Positions 16,443-25,209 of a stretch of DNA of 64,000 nt are shown one piece after another (position 1 is the stretch's first letter; each line of letters opens with the position of its first letter). This DNA is from an uncultured Lachnoclostridium sp. (GTDB lineage: Bacteria; Bacillota; Clostridia; Lachnospirales; Lachnospiraceae), in assembly GCA_946415315.1 (NCBI GenBank), contig CAMKRZ010000001.1, positions 227,207-291,206 of the forward strand, written 5' to 3'. Both the position numbers and the translations under genes were made by a program. The notes under the pieces were generated by a model, which was not told the origin of the DNA, ran no database searches, and saw only the letters and a list, made by a program, of their open reading frames with translations.

Positions 16443-17978
16443 TTACTCCTGAGGAACGATCGTTACTCTCGTCATGTGAGGCTGCATACCGTTGTACCAG
16501 TACAGGAAGCCTTCCACATCGATGACATCGCCTGCCTTGAGGGATTCAACAGCCTTGTAGACCTCGGAATCCTTGTCGCAGAGATAGGACTCAACAACGA
16601 ACGAGAAGTACGTTCCGTCCTTCGAGACGCGGAGATAGAGATCATCGCCCCGGGAACCGGAACCGTCGTACTTGTAAACGGCAGGCTCCTTGACCTTGAG
16701 ACCGTTCATGGTCACCAGGCAGTTCATAACCTCAGTCATTTTCGCGTTCCGCTCCTCAAGATCAAGAGAGAGATAAGCGGTAACATCGGTTGCGGGTGCG
16801 ATGTAGGTTCCCTCAAGGAACTCGAAGGTAGCGTCAGCAACCTCAATCTCGCCGGACCAGAAAGCACGGTAACCGGTAACCTTGATCTTGGTTCCGGGAA
16901 CGAGCTTGGCAGCGTCCTCCTCGGAGCACTTCATCTCGTACAGGAAATAACCGCCGTCTGCATCTGCTGCATAGACCGTGATCTTGTCTTCCCACCAGGA
17001 CTGATGAGCCTGAACGTAGCACTCGATCACAACCGGATCGTCAACCTCGGCAGCAACGAACTGTGCGTGGGTCATAACACCCTCGCTCTTCGCGTTGACG
17101 TTGCCCGTCACCTTCGCGGAGGTGATGTGCGGGTTCGCACCGTTGTACCAGTAGAGGAAGCCCTCGAGGTCGACAATATCACCGGGCTTCAGGGCCTCAA
17201 CAGCCTTGTAAACATCGGTGTCCTTGCCGCAGAGGTAGGACTCTACGGTGAAGGTGAAAATCTGGTTGCCCTTGGCAACTTTGAAGTACAGGTCGTCTCC
17301 CTGGGAACCCGAGCCGTCATGCTTGTAGGTGGCAGCGCTCACAACGGTAAGACCCTTGAAGGATACGAACTGGTTCATCTTCTTCTCAAGGTCGGGCGTT
17401 CCGAGAATGTCGGTAACGTCAACTGCGGGAGCAATGTAGGAGCCCTCGAGGAATTCGAAGGTCGATTCCTTGGCAACTTCAATCTCGCCGGACCATGATG
17501 CACGATAGCCGGTTACCTTGATCTTGGTTCCGGGAACAAGCTTGGCAGCATCCTCCTCGGAGCAGGTCATGTTGTAAATGAAGTATCCGCCGTCCGGATC
17601 AGCTGCGTAAACAGAGACGGTACCGTCCCACCAGGACTGATGAGCCTGAACGAAGCACTCGATCACAATCTCGTCGTCGTCAGCCGCCGCAACGTACTGA
17701 GCGTAGGTCATAACGCCCTCGCCCTTGGCAGACGGATCGAAAGGAACCGGGGTAGGAGTGCTGGTAGGCTCCGGCGAAGGGGTAGGGGTGTCCGGTACCG
17801 GAGTGGGAGTGTCCTCAGCCGGTGTCGGGGTATCTGCAGCAGGCGTAGGAGTGTCCTGCTTTGCTTCCGTCGTAGGAGTGGCGGTAGCCTTTTCCTCAGT
17901 CTTGTTGTCCTTGCCGCATGCGGTGAGCATTGCTACAGCGAGAACACAGACCATGAAAACCATGAATAACTTTTTCAT
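16443..17978 (-). CDS. Lipoprotein with two tandem OB-fold-like units
   Basis: The ATG at 17978 is preferred over one two codons earlier because AAAGGAGA then has 7-nt spacing. The 511-residue product has a lipoprotein signal (AVAMLTAC) and a Thr/Pro linker (about 30-80). Two tandem repeats of about 205 residues follow (about 85-295 and 300-511) that are clearly homologous: EGVMTYAQYVAAA versus EGVMTHAQFVAAE, VQAHQSWW in both, SEEDAAKLVPGTKIKVTGYR in both, and VDLEGFLYWYNG versus VDVEGFLYWYNG. Each repeat seems to hold two strand-rich OB-like halves. The GDIVDLEGFL pattern resembles OB-fold proteins of the YhcR type. Ligand unknown; surface binding of carbohydrate or nucleic acid is possible. 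Confidence 0.8.
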   Translation of the reverse strand: MKKLFMVFMVCVLAVAMLTACGKDNKTEEKATATPTTEAKQDTPTPAADTPTPAEDTPTPVPDTPTPSPEPTSTPTPVPFDPSAKGEGVMTYAQYVAAADDDEIVIECFVQAHQSWWDGTVSVYAADPDGGYFIYNMTCSEEDAAKLVPGTKIKVTGYRASWSGEIEVAKESTFEFLEGSYIAPAVDVTDILGTPDLEKKMNQFVSFKGLTVVSAATYKHDGSGSQGDDLYFKVAKGNQIFTFTVESYLCGKDTDVYKAVEALKPGDIVDLEGFLYWYNGANPHITSAKVTGNVNAKSEGVMTHAQFVAAEVDDPVVIECYVQAHQSWWEDKITVYAADADGGYFLYEMKCSEEDAAKLVPGTKIKVTGYRAFWSGEIEVADATFEFLEGTYIAPATDVTAYLSLDLEERNAKMTEVMNCLVTMNGLKVKEPAVYKYDGSGSRGDDLYLRVSKDGTYFSFVVESYLCDKDSEVYKAVESLKAGDVIDVEGFLYWYNGMQPHMTRVTIVPQE

Positions 17979-18135
17979 TGTCATTCTCCTTTGCTTTTGT
18001 GACCGGCACAGAACCTGCCCGGTCGAATCTTCCGGGGCCTGTGAGACCCCGCTTGTCCGCGCGTCATCCGCGCAGACGCCTCATATCCTCGAAACTTCCG
18101 AATGGTTCTTCGGAAAATGAAGCACACGCAACCAC

Positions 18136-18163
18136 ATTATACTGAGAAAAATAAAAAAATCAA
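18136..18163 (-). promoter_or_regulatory. Promoter for the tandem-repeat lipoprotein gene
   Basis: On the minus strand, TTGATT (18163-18158), a 16-bp spacer and TATAAT (18141-18136). The -35 overlaps the stop end of the upstream binding-protein gene. Confidence 0.75.
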
Positions 18164-19788
18164 GGTTTATCTTCCTGCTTGCTTTGTATCCTGCGGAAGA
18201 GATAAATGCCGGCGAGGCACACCCAGGTGATGATGACTGCGATCAGAAGCACGCGGGAGGCGGTCGGCAGTTTGCCCTCCGTACGGTCCGCGGCGCGCTC
18301 GGTCACGGCAATCTGGTCGAGATGTTTGAGGGCAGAGGTGTCTTTGTACAGCTGTTCGATGAAGGCATCATCGACGGTCTTCTTGCGGCGAACGGAGGTG
18401 GTCACTTTTTCCACAAGTTCACCGGCGGCTTCACGAACGGAGGCGGAGCCGGCGAACACGGGCGTCACAAAGGTGTTGTCGATGTTTGCAAGGAACAGCT
18501 TTGCAGCCTGGATCTTCACGCTGTAGTGGGTCGTGTTGTCCGTGCCCTCGGCAGCAAGATACGCCTGATACTCGTCGGAGTTCTGGGCTTTGGTCGTGAC
18601 CGGGATGTAGCCCTCGGTCTGGGAGTAGGCAATCTGGACGTCGTTCGTGAGCATGTACTGCATGAACAGCCAGGAGGCCATGACTTCGCCCTCGTCCTCC
18701 TTGTTGAAGATGCACATCGAAGGACCCTGCGAGATCATGTACGGCTCCGATGTGTCATACTGCGGGATCGGGCGCACGACCGTCGTAAAGCGGCGGATGT
18801 CGTCGGAGCAGATGTCGGAGTTCGGCGCGTCGGAACCCATCCAGGTCGCGCCTGCAGTCGAGTCGATCGCGAAAATGCACTGCGCGGCGTTTAAGTAGTT
18901 GGCCGGGTAGCTCGAGATCTTGAACGTCGAGAACGCGCGTGATTTGGCGTGCGGCACGATGGAGTAGAGGATCTCTTTCGTCTCGTCATTGAAGAGCAGC
19001 ACATGGCCTTCGTCATCGGAATACGGCGCGTGCTTCTGTTTGAGCATTGAGATCATCATGTTGTCGGTCGACTTGTAGATGAACGGGATCAGCGTCGTCT
19101 GGCCGTTCAGGGTGAACGTGTCGCCGTCCTTCGTTGCCACGGCAGCCTCGGAGACTTCCCAGATGTAATCCCAGGTGACGATGTCGGGAATGTCGTAGCC
19201 GAGTTTGTCCACAAGATCCTTGTTGATGTACAGCGCCTCCGTGGAGCGCATGTACGGCATCGCATAGACGGAGCCGCCGATGCGGCATTCCTCGAGGAAT
19301 TTCGGCACGATCTCCTCCACGGTCGGACCGTCGAAGAGCAGTTTGCTGCCGCCCAGACCGTAGTACGTGTCGTACATCAGCTCCTCCAGGTTGACCACGA
19401 CATTGTTGCCCTTCTGGTAGGTCGCGATGTGGTCGGGGTAGGTGATGCACACATTCGGCGTCGTGTCCGTCGCGATATTGGTGATGACGTCCTGGTAGAT
19501 CATCGCGTAGTCCGTGTACCTCTTCAGCACGACGTGGATGTTCGGGTACAGCTTCTCAAAGTCGGCGATTGCCTTCTCGTAGACGTTGACCTGCGCGATG
19601 TTGGTATCATTTTTCGCCCAGAACGTGATCGTGTATTCCTTGTCCGTGTCAAACTCCTTCGGTATCGTAAAGGCCACGCGCTTGCTGCTCTTGTGGCAGC
19701 CGGTGGCAAGAAGAACCGTGAGCAGGCCGATCGTCAGGAGCGACAGCATGGCAATCGTACGGAAAATGCGTTGCTTCGTTCGGATCAT
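18160..19788 (-). CDS. ABC sugar transporter substrate-binding protein with a C-terminal membrane helix
   Basis: It starts inside the stop of the permease gene (ATGA overlap of 4 bp), so the two are translationally coupled. The 542-residue product has a signal/lipobox (LTVLLATGC), then a bacterial type 1 solute-binding fold (YTITFWAKNDTN, then FEKLYPNIHVVLKRY). Near the C-terminus it carries a hydrophobic helix (VLLIAVIITWVCLAGIYLF) followed by a basic tail (about residues 510-542). A lipid-anchored binding protein does not normally need a second anchor. The extra helix would tether it at both ends, or it may contact the permease. Sugar specificity cannot be told. Confidence 0.9.
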   Translation of the reverse strand: MIRTKQRIFRTIAMLSLLTIGLLTVLLATGCHKSSKRVAFTIPKEFDTDKEYTITFWAKNDTNIAQVNVYEKAIADFEKLYPNIHVVLKRYTDYAMIYQDVITNIATDTTPNVCITYPDHIATYQKGNNVVVNLEELMYDTYYGLGGSKLLFDGPTVEEIVPKFLEECRIGGSVYAMPYMRSTEALYINKDLVDKLGYDIPDIVTWDYIWEVSEAAVATKDGDTFTLNGQTTLIPFIYKSTDNMMISMLKQKHAPYSDDEGHVLLFNDETKEILYSIVPHAKSRAFSTFKISSYPANYLNAAQCIFAIDSTAGATWMGSDAPNSDICSDDIRRFTTVVRPIPQYDTSEPYMISQGPSMCIFNKEDEGEVMASWLFMQYMLTNDVQIAYSQTEGYIPVTTKAQNSDEYQAYLAAEGTDNTTHYSVKIQAAKLFLANIDNTFVTPVFAGSASVREAAGELVEKVTTSVRRKKTVDDAFIEQLYKDTSALKHLDQIAVTERAADRTEGKLPTASRVLLIAVIITWVCLAGIYLFRRIQSKQEDKP

Positions 19789-20729
19789 CCCTTCGTACCT
19801 CCTCTCGAAACGCCCTCCATGATCTTGTTGCGGAACACGAGGAACAGAATGATGAGCGGTACGGAGACGACAACGACCGTGGCCATCATGGCCGGGATGT
19901 TGTCGCGGCCGAAGCCGTTCTGGCGGATCTCCTGGATACCGTTGGAGACGAGGAAACGCTTGCGGTCATCGGTGATCAGTCGCGGCCATACATAGGCGTT
20001 CCAGCACTCGATGACCTTGAGGATCGTGATCGTGACGATGGTCGGTTTCGCAATCGGCACCATGACGCGCAGCAGGTACTTGAAGTCGGAGGTGCCGTCG
20101 ACTTTGGCGGCCTTGTAGAGCTCCTCCGGGATCTGCTCGAAATTTTCCTTCAGCAGATAGATGTAAAAAACGCTTGTCACGGACGGCAGGATCAGACCGG
20201 CGAACGTGTTGCGCATGTTCCACGAGGTGATCGTGACGTAGTTCGTGATGATCACAAGCTCGCTCGGGATCATCATCAGGCTCAGGAACAGCGAGAACAC
20301 GAGGTTGCGTCCCGGGAAACGCATGCGCGCGAAGGCAAATGCCGCAGGCACGATGACGATCATCATCAGCGCTGTCGTCACGACCGTGTAGATCAGCGTG
20401 TTCAGGAAATACCCGGCAAGAGGAACCGCGGTGAAGGCCTCCTTATAGTTCGCGCCGGTCGGTTCCGACACGTAAAACTTCGGTGTCACTTCGTTGTTGT
20501 ACGCGCTCTGCGTCTTGAAGGAGGTTAAGAGCATCCAGTAGAACGGGAAGAGCACGGCGATCGCGCACAGCGTCAGAAATGTGTACAGCAGGGCATTGCG
20601 GATGATCTTGCGGCGCTTTGCGGCGCGCTCAATGCGGTCGTACTCGGACTGCGTGGCGATCGGGGAAGCGATTGCAGGCTCGGGAGCCGTGACGGTTTCG
20701 GGGATCAGTTCTTTCTCATTGTCAGCCAT
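19785..20729 (-). CDS. ABC sugar transporter permease, MalG/UgpE type
   Basis: The 314-residue product has six predicted membrane helices after a charged N-terminal tail of about 45 residues. The EAA loop that docks the ATPase reads EELYKAAKVDGTSDFKYLLR (about residues 195-215). It is the second permease of the operon, 16 bp after the first and overlapping the binding-protein gene by 4 bp. Confidence 0.93.
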   Translation of the reverse strand: MADNEKELIPETVTAPEPAIASPIATQSEYDRIERAAKRRKIIRNALLYTFLTLCAIAVLFPFYWMLLTSFKTQSAYNNEVTPKFYVSEPTGANYKEAFTAVPLAGYFLNTLIYTVVTTALMMIVIVPAAFAFARMRFPGRNLVFSLFLSLMMIPSELVIITNYVTITSWNMRNTFAGLILPSVTSVFYIYLLKENFEQIPEELYKAAKVDGTSDFKYLLRVMVPIAKPTIVTITILKVIECWNAYVWPRLITDDRKRFLVSNGIQEIRQNGFGRDNIPAMMATVVVVSVPLIILFLVFRNKIMEGVSRGGTKG

Positions 20730-20745
20730 CTCATTTTCCTCCTTC

Positions 20746-21636
20746 CTAGTAATGTACGTTGTTGCGGCTTACCATCAGGTTGATGCAGGTGATGGTGAAC
20801 ACAACGGCGAAGAGGATCAGGGCGGCAGCGGAAGCGAACGAAGGGTAGCCGCCGCTGTTGCCGTAGAGCATGTCATAGATGTAACCGACCATCGTGTTCA
20901 TGCCGGCTGAGTTGAGGTCGGTGCCGAAGAGAGCAACCTCGTCGCTGTAGGCTTTGAACGCGCCGATGAAGCCGGTGATGATCAGGTAGAAGATCATCGG
21001 GGAGATCATCGGCAGGGTGATGCGGTAGAAAATGCGAGACGGCCTCGTTCCGTCCACGCGCGCTGCCCGGTAGTAGTCCTCCTTCACCGACGCAAGAGCG
21101 CTCGTGAGGATGAGGATCTTAAACGGGAGAACGATCCAGACGGTGTAGATGCACATGACGAGCATTTTCGCCCAGTGCGGTCCGTCGATGAAGTCCACGG
21201 AACTGCCGCCGAAGAACCGGATCAGCAGGTTGACCATGCCGTCCGTGTATTCGGTCTTCTTGAAGAGGACCATGAACACGAGACCGACGGCCAGGGTGTT
21301 GGTTACATACGGCAGGAAGTACACGGTCTGGAAGAGATTGCGTAACGGCTTCACCGAACTGAGGGCGAGGCTGATGAGGAGCGCAAGGCCCGTGGAGACC
21401 GGTACGGTGATGATCACGAGGACAAATGTGTTCTTGAGAGCCTGCACAAAATACGGATCGCGCAGGACGTAGCGGTAGTTGTACAGACCTGTTCCGTTCG
21501 AAGTCTGCGAGACGAAGTTGTAGCCTTCCTCGAAAGAGTACACGACGACGTCGATCAGAGGATAGACCATGAAGATCCCCAGGAACAGGATGGCGGGCAG
21601 GAGATAGAGCCAGCCCTTGTATTTGCTCTGTTTCAT
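20746..21636 (-). CDS. ABC sugar transporter permease, MalF/UgpA type
   Basis: The ATG at 21636 follows AAAGGAA; the upstream frame is Arg/His-rich and has no ribosome site. The 296-residue product has six membrane helices beginning GWLYLLPAILFLGIFMVYPL and an EAA loop EDYYRAARVDGTRPSRIFYR (about 185-205). It forms the heterodimeric channel with the MalG-type partner. Length and layout are normal for the CUT1 family, which imports oligosaccharides. Confidence 0.93.
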   Translation of the reverse strand: MKQSKYKGWLYLLPAILFLGIFMVYPLIDVVVYSFEEGYNFVSQTSNGTGLYNYRYVLRDPYFVQALKNTFVLVIITVPVSTGLALLISLALSSVKPLRNLFQTVYFLPYVTNTLAVGLVFMVLFKKTEYTDGMVNLLIRFFGGSSVDFIDGPHWAKMLVMCIYTVWIVLPFKILILTSALASVKEDYYRAARVDGTRPSRIFYRITLPMISPMIFYLIITGFIGAFKAYSDEVALFGTDLNSAGMNTMVGYIYDMLYGNSGGYPSFASAAALILFAVVFTITCINLMVSRNNVHY

Positions 21637-21683
21637 ATGAGTTCCTTTCAGCGGATAAAGTTCGTTGCCCGGTCGGAAAATGC

Positions 21684-22817
21684 CTACCGCGCTTCGAATC
21701 CGATGGTTTTCTCTGTCGTTTTGTCGAAAAGGCATACCTTCGAGGGCTTCAGGCGGAAGCGCACGATCTCGCCGCCGATGCCGGTGACATCCTCGGACGG
21801 GATGATCGAGCGGATCGTCGTTCCGACGAAGGAAGGATGCGTGGAGACGACGCTCGTGTCGCGACCCATGACCTCGATCTTCGAGAGTGCGCATGTGAGA
21901 CGGCCGTCATTTGCGGGAACAAAGCCCTCCGGCCGGATGCCAATCCAGACAGGGAGGGAACCGTCCCCGGAGTCTGCAGCGCCTGCATCACCGGTGAGCT
22001 TCACGTCGAGAACCGCTTCCTCGCCGATGAAAACCTGTCCGTTACGGACACAGCCCTCGAACACGTTGATCGGCGGGGTGCCGAGGAATTTGGCAACGAA
22101 GAGGTTGCACGGACTGTCATACACCTCCTGCGGCTTGCCGATCTGGTGGATGACGCCGTCCTTCATCACGACGATGAGATCGCTGATGCTCATCGCCTCC
22201 TCCTGGTCATGGGTGACGAAGATGGTCGTGATGCCGGTTTCCCGCTGAATGCGCGCAAGCTCCTCGCGCGTCTGCAGACGGAGTCTGGCGTCGAGGTTGG
22301 AGAGCGGCTCGTCGAGAAGAAGAACGCTCGGCATTTTCACGAGGGCACGCGCGATCGCGACACGCTGCTGCTGGCCGCCGGAGAGTTCGCTCGGGCGGCG
22401 CTCCATGAGCTCGCCGATCTGCACGAGTTTTGCGACCTCCGTCGCTTTGGCGCGCATCTGTTCCTTCGTGAGTTTCTCTGCGCCGCGGAGGTTGCCGAGA
22501 GGGAATGTGATGTTGTCCATCACCGTCAGGTGAGGGTAGAGAGCGTAGTTCTGGAACACCAGGCCGACGCCGCGATTTTCCGCGGGAAGGTTGGTGACAT
22601 CGGTGTCGCCGAAGAAAATGCGTCCGGCAGAGGGCATCTCCAGTCCGCTGATCAGGTTCAGAGTCGTGCTCTTGCCGCAGCCGGACGGGCCGAGGAGACC
22701 GATCAGTTTACCGTCGAGAATCTCAAACGTGAAATCGTTGACGGCGATGACGTCCTCGTGAATCTTCTTGTTGCGGTTCGGGAACCGCTTGGTGACATGG
22801 TCCAGGGTGATTTTCAT
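21684..22817 (-). CDS. ABC transporter ATPase, MsmK/UgpC/MalK type, dedicated to this operon
   Basis: AAAGGAAC places the start at 22817. The 377-residue product has Walker [10 protein letters not shown] (about residue 42), signature LSGGQQQR, Walker [14 protein letters not shown]-loop THDQEEA and a C-terminal OB/TOBE regulatory region (about 240-377). In many Firmicutes a single unlinked MsmK serves all CUT1 transporters. Here a dedicated copy sits in the operon, while a second MsmK-like gene lies at 31110. It is separated from the upstream TPR gene by a terminator-like hairpin, so its level may be lower than that of the TPR protein. Confidence 0.93.
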   Translation of the reverse strand: MKITLDHVTKRFPNRNKKIHEDVIAVNDFTFEILDGKLIGLLGPSGCGKSTTLNLISGLEMPSAGRIFFGDTDVTNLPAENRGVGLVFQNYALYPHLTVMDNITFPLGNLRGAEKLTKEQMRAKATEVAKLVQIGELMERRPSELSGGQQQRVAIARALVKMPSVLLLDEPLSNLDARLRLQTREELARIQRETGITTIFVTHDQEEAMSISDLIVVMKDGVIHQIGKPQEVYDSPCNLFVAKFLGTPPINVFEGCVRNGQVFIGEEAVLDVKLTGDAGAADSGDGSLPVWIGIRPEGFVPANDGRLTCALSKIEVMGRDTSVVSTHPSFVGTTIRSIIPSEDVTGIGGEIVRFRLKPSKVCLFDKTTEKTIGFEAR

Positions 22818-22842
22818 AAGAATGTTCCTTTCCAATAACAAA

Positions 22843-22871
22843 GGGCAAACCGCAATTCACGCGGTTTGCCC
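22843..22871. terminator. Perfect hairpin between the TPR gene and the ABC genes
   Basis: Eleven-base-pair perfect stem (22843-22853 with 22861-22871), 7-nt loop. The minus-strand downstream sequence is only moderately T-rich (TTTGTTATTGG), which suits partial termination within the operon. Confidence 0.65.
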
Positions 22872-22880
22872 AAATTTTCT

Positions 22881-23678
22881 TTACTCGTTCTCGCCGTACA
22901 CGTCGGCTGCACGCTGTCGCAGCTGGTTCTTGTAGAGGAAGAAACCGAAGTACTCGAAACTATCCGCGCAACTGAGGCAGGTGTCTGCGTACCGGTAATC
23001 GTGCGCGAGATCCTTGCTGTCGAGAAGCTTGAACGCCGTGATCAGGTTGGAATTGACTTCCTCCTCATCGTTTGTCCATTCGCTGATCAGATGAGCCAGG
23101 TTGACGTGCGTCGTCGCCGTGTCCAGTATGCAGCTCGGATTGGCAAGCAGCACGGAGAGCGCTTCCTCGTAACGCTTGAAGGCTTTCTCATACTGGCCGA
23201 TCGCGGTGAGCGCGATGCCGAGGCTGTTGCAGGCTCCGGCGAGTGCGGGGGATTTCGCCGTTTCGGCGGAAGACCGCAGGATGGAGCAGGCAGGCTCGAG
23301 AAAACGGATCGAATCGCGGTAGCGCTCCTCGAGGATCAGCGTGTCGGCAATGTTGATGAAGACTTTCGCGGCAGCGGGGGTGGATTGCATGTTGAGCTGT
23401 GTCAGCACCTCCTGCGCACGGTTGCACAGGGCATCGCATTCCTTGAACTCACCGAGTCTTCGTGTGAGAGCGATGCGCTCGTGGAGAACCTGCAGCTGGC
23501 CGGGCAGATCACCGTAGGAAGCAGCTTCCCTGCCGGCCTCGGCAAGAACCGCTTTCGCCGTGACATAGTCTCTCTTCGCCATGCAGTTTTCAACGGCCGC
23601 CCATACGGAATTCATCGGGATCCGCTTGATCCCGTTGTCGCCGGCAGACGACCCGGTAGATGTGGAATACTCGCCCAT
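22881..23678 (-). CDS. TPR-repeat protein heading the sugar ABC operon
   Basis: GGAGGT sits 4 nt before the ATG at 23678. The 265-residue soluble protein is all-helical with several tetratricopeptide-like repeats, clearest at CNSLGIALTAIGQYEKAFKR and at the preceding NIADTLILEERYRDSIRF block. It has no membrane segment or catalytic motif. TPR proteins mediate protein contacts. Its position as first gene under a LacI/CcpA-type operator suggests a link to transporter or sugar signalling, which is inference. No helix-turn-helix is present, so it is not itself an evident regulator. Confidence 0.8.
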   Translation of the reverse strand: MGEYSTSTGSSAGDNGIKRIPMNSVWAAVENCMAKRDYVTAKAVLAEAGREAASYGDLPGQLQVLHERIALTRRLGEFKECDALCNRAQEVLTQLNMQSTPAAAKVFINIADTLILEERYRDSIRFLEPACSILRSSAETAKSPALAGACNSLGIALTAIGQYEKAFKRYEEALSVLLANPSCILDTATTHVNLAHLISEWTNDEEEVNSNLITAFKLLDSKDLAHDYRYADTCLSCADSFEYFGFFLYKNQLRQRAADVYGENE

Positions 23679-23688
23679 ACATACCTCC

Positions 23689-23743
23689 GAAACGTTTCCT
23701 TATATGACTAGTATATTATACAGATTTGCGCGAAAAAAGTAAA
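23689..23743 (-). promoter_or_regulatory. Operon promoter with perfect LacI/CcpA-type operator
   Basis: On the minus strand, TTTACT (23743-23738), a 17-bp spacer and TATAAT (23720-23715). Downstream, between the start point and the ribosome site, lies the perfect palindrome GAAACGTTTC (23698-23689), the core of cre/LacI-family operators. A bound repressor here would block transcription of the whole TPR-ABC operon. Confidence 0.7.
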
Positions 23744-23910
23744 TGATAACTTGAAAAAATATTGAAAAGAAGGTACACTTGCGGTATAGTAGGAAGGTGT
23801 GTAAAAAATCGGTTTTCCGTCGAAAAATGGGAGCGTTGTCATGCCACCCGGTTTGCCTGTCAGAAACCGCTGCCGGGGAGAGTGGTGTGACGCAAGACCG
23901 TTTTTCCTGC

Positions 23911-23939
23911 AAAAAAAGCCTTCCCGATGCGGAAAGGCT
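23911..23939 (-). terminator. Terminator of tRNA-Gly
   Basis: On the minus strand an 8-bp stem (one G-T pair) with a 5-nt loop is followed by seven T residues (A-tract 23911-23917). Confidence 0.85.
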
Positions 23940-23944
23940 CAGAG

Positions 23945-24015
23945 AGCAGATAACGGGAATCGAACCCGCCTCCTCAGCTTGGGAAGCTGATATACTACCG
24001 ATGTACTATATCTGC
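23945..24015 (-). tRNA. tRNA-Gly (anticodon CCC)
   Basis: Read on the minus strand the cloverleaf is complete: 7-bp acceptor GCAGATA/TATCTGC, a D-arm, an anticodon stem TCAGC/GCTGA around the loop TTCCCAA, a 4-nt variable loop and a T-arm with TTCGATT. The middle loop bases give anticodon CCC, which reads GGG. The 3' CCA is not encoded. It has its own promoter and terminator. Confidence 0.93.
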
Positions 24016-24026
24016 GCGTTGTGCAC

Positions 24027-24055
24027 ATTATAGCGCATCCGGAAGGAAAAAGCAA
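24027..24055 (-). promoter_or_regulatory. Promoter of tRNA-Gly
   Basis: On the minus strand, TTGCTT (24055-24050), a 17-bp spacer and TATAAT (24032-24027), ending about 12 bp before the tRNA 5' end. Confidence 0.75.
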
Positions 24056-24171
24056 GCATTTTCCGACGGACGAGGGCGGGATTCACACCGGCTTGCGCAG
24101 GAATGAAGAAGAAAGAGGAGATCCCCGGCAGGCGCAATACAAAAAGAAACCGGGATCAGAGGAGAGAGAGC

Positions 24172-25164
24172 ATGTCTGTAGAACATTCCGGAAGAGGAAA
24201 TGACTCCGGGAAACGAAAGATGACCAAGAAGCAGAAAGAGTATGCGCGGAAGGTCAAGAGAAGAGAGAACACCATTCTGATCGTAGCTGCAGTGTTGCTG
24301 ATCGGAGTGGTAGGCGCGGTTGCGTACCATGTGTTTTTTAAAGGCGACAGCGGCGAGAATACGCCGACGCCGACGATGACGCCGATCCCGACGAACACGC
24401 CGAGTCCGTCACCGAGTCCTTCGCCGACGCCGACACCGTTGCCGACGAACACGCCGACTCCGACGGCTACGCCGACACCAAATGCGACACCGACGCCGGA
24501 AGGTCCGACGAGCACACCGACACCGACGCCGGACGACGGGCGTAAAATGATCGCCTTTACCTTCGACGACGGGCCGTACAGCAAGCTGACACCGAAATTC
24601 CTGGAGACGCTGCAGAAGTACAACGCGAAGGCGACATGGTTTGTCGTCGGTGACCGCATCGACGGGGAGACCGGCCCGCAGCTGAAGCAGCTCACGGACG
24701 CCGGCATGGAAGTACAGATCCACGCGTGGACACACGACAATTACTATGATACCTGCTCGGACAAAGTCTACCACGAGGAGATCGACAAGACGTACGACAA
24801 AATCCTGGAAGTGACCGGAGTCGCGCCTACGATGGTTCGTGCGCCGGGAGGTCGGATCAGCAAGGAGCGGATCGCCGAGAGCCCGCTGTACTTTATCAAC
24901 TGGAGCATCGATTCCAACGACTGGCGCTACAAGTCGAGGAAGACGGACGAGGAGCGACAGACAAACATCAACACGATCGTCAACAACGTAATATCCGCAG
25001 CAGGACGCGGCAAGATTATTCTCATGCACGAGATCTACGACAACTCGTACGAAGCGTTCTGCATCATCATCGACAAGCTTGCCCAGCAGGGCTATGAGTT
25101 CGTTACCGTATCCGAGATGCTCGGGGAAGCACCGCTCGGAGTTCAGTACTACAAACGGCCGTAG
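24172..25164 (+). CDS. Membrane-anchored polysaccharide deacetylase (CE4, NodB domain)
   Basis: GAGGAGAGAGA selects the ATG at 24172. The 330-residue product has a short basic cytoplasmic tail, a membrane helix (about 36-60), a long Thr/Pro/Ser linker (about 65-122), and a NodB domain (about 125-320). Visible CE4 motifs are TFDDGP (catalytic Asp and metal-binding Asp, about 130), HAWTH (metal His pair, about 184), [15 protein letters not shown] and ILMHEI (catalytic His). All key residues are present. The family removes N-acetyl from peptidoglycan GlcNAc or acetyl from xylan. Wall peptidoglycan is the most likely target for a tethered form. Confidence 0.92.
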   Translation: MSVEHSGRGNDSGKRKMTKKQKEYARKVKRRENTILIVAAVLLIGVVGAVAYHVFFKGDSGENTPTPTMTPIPTNTPSPSPSPSPTPTPLPTNTPTPTATPTPNATPTPEGPTSTPTPTPDDGRKMIAFTFDDGPYSKLTPKFLETLQKYNAKATWFVVGDRIDGETGPQLKQLTDAGMEVQIHAWTHDNYYDTCSDKVYHEEIDKTYDKILEVTGVAPTMVRAPGGRISKERIAESPLYFINWSIDSNDWRYKSRKTDEERQTNINTIVNNVISAAGRGKIILMHEIYDNSYEAFCIIIDKLAQQGYEFVTVSEMLGEAPLGVQYYKRP

Positions 25165-25209
25165 CATCCGACCGGGGTGGCAGGGGACGCCTGGAGAAGG
25201 GAGTCACGT

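Noticed and set aside
23945..24055. tRNA-linked integration site (att) at tRNA-Gly
   Set aside because: No integrase, no duplicated tRNA 3' end and no phage-like genes nearby.
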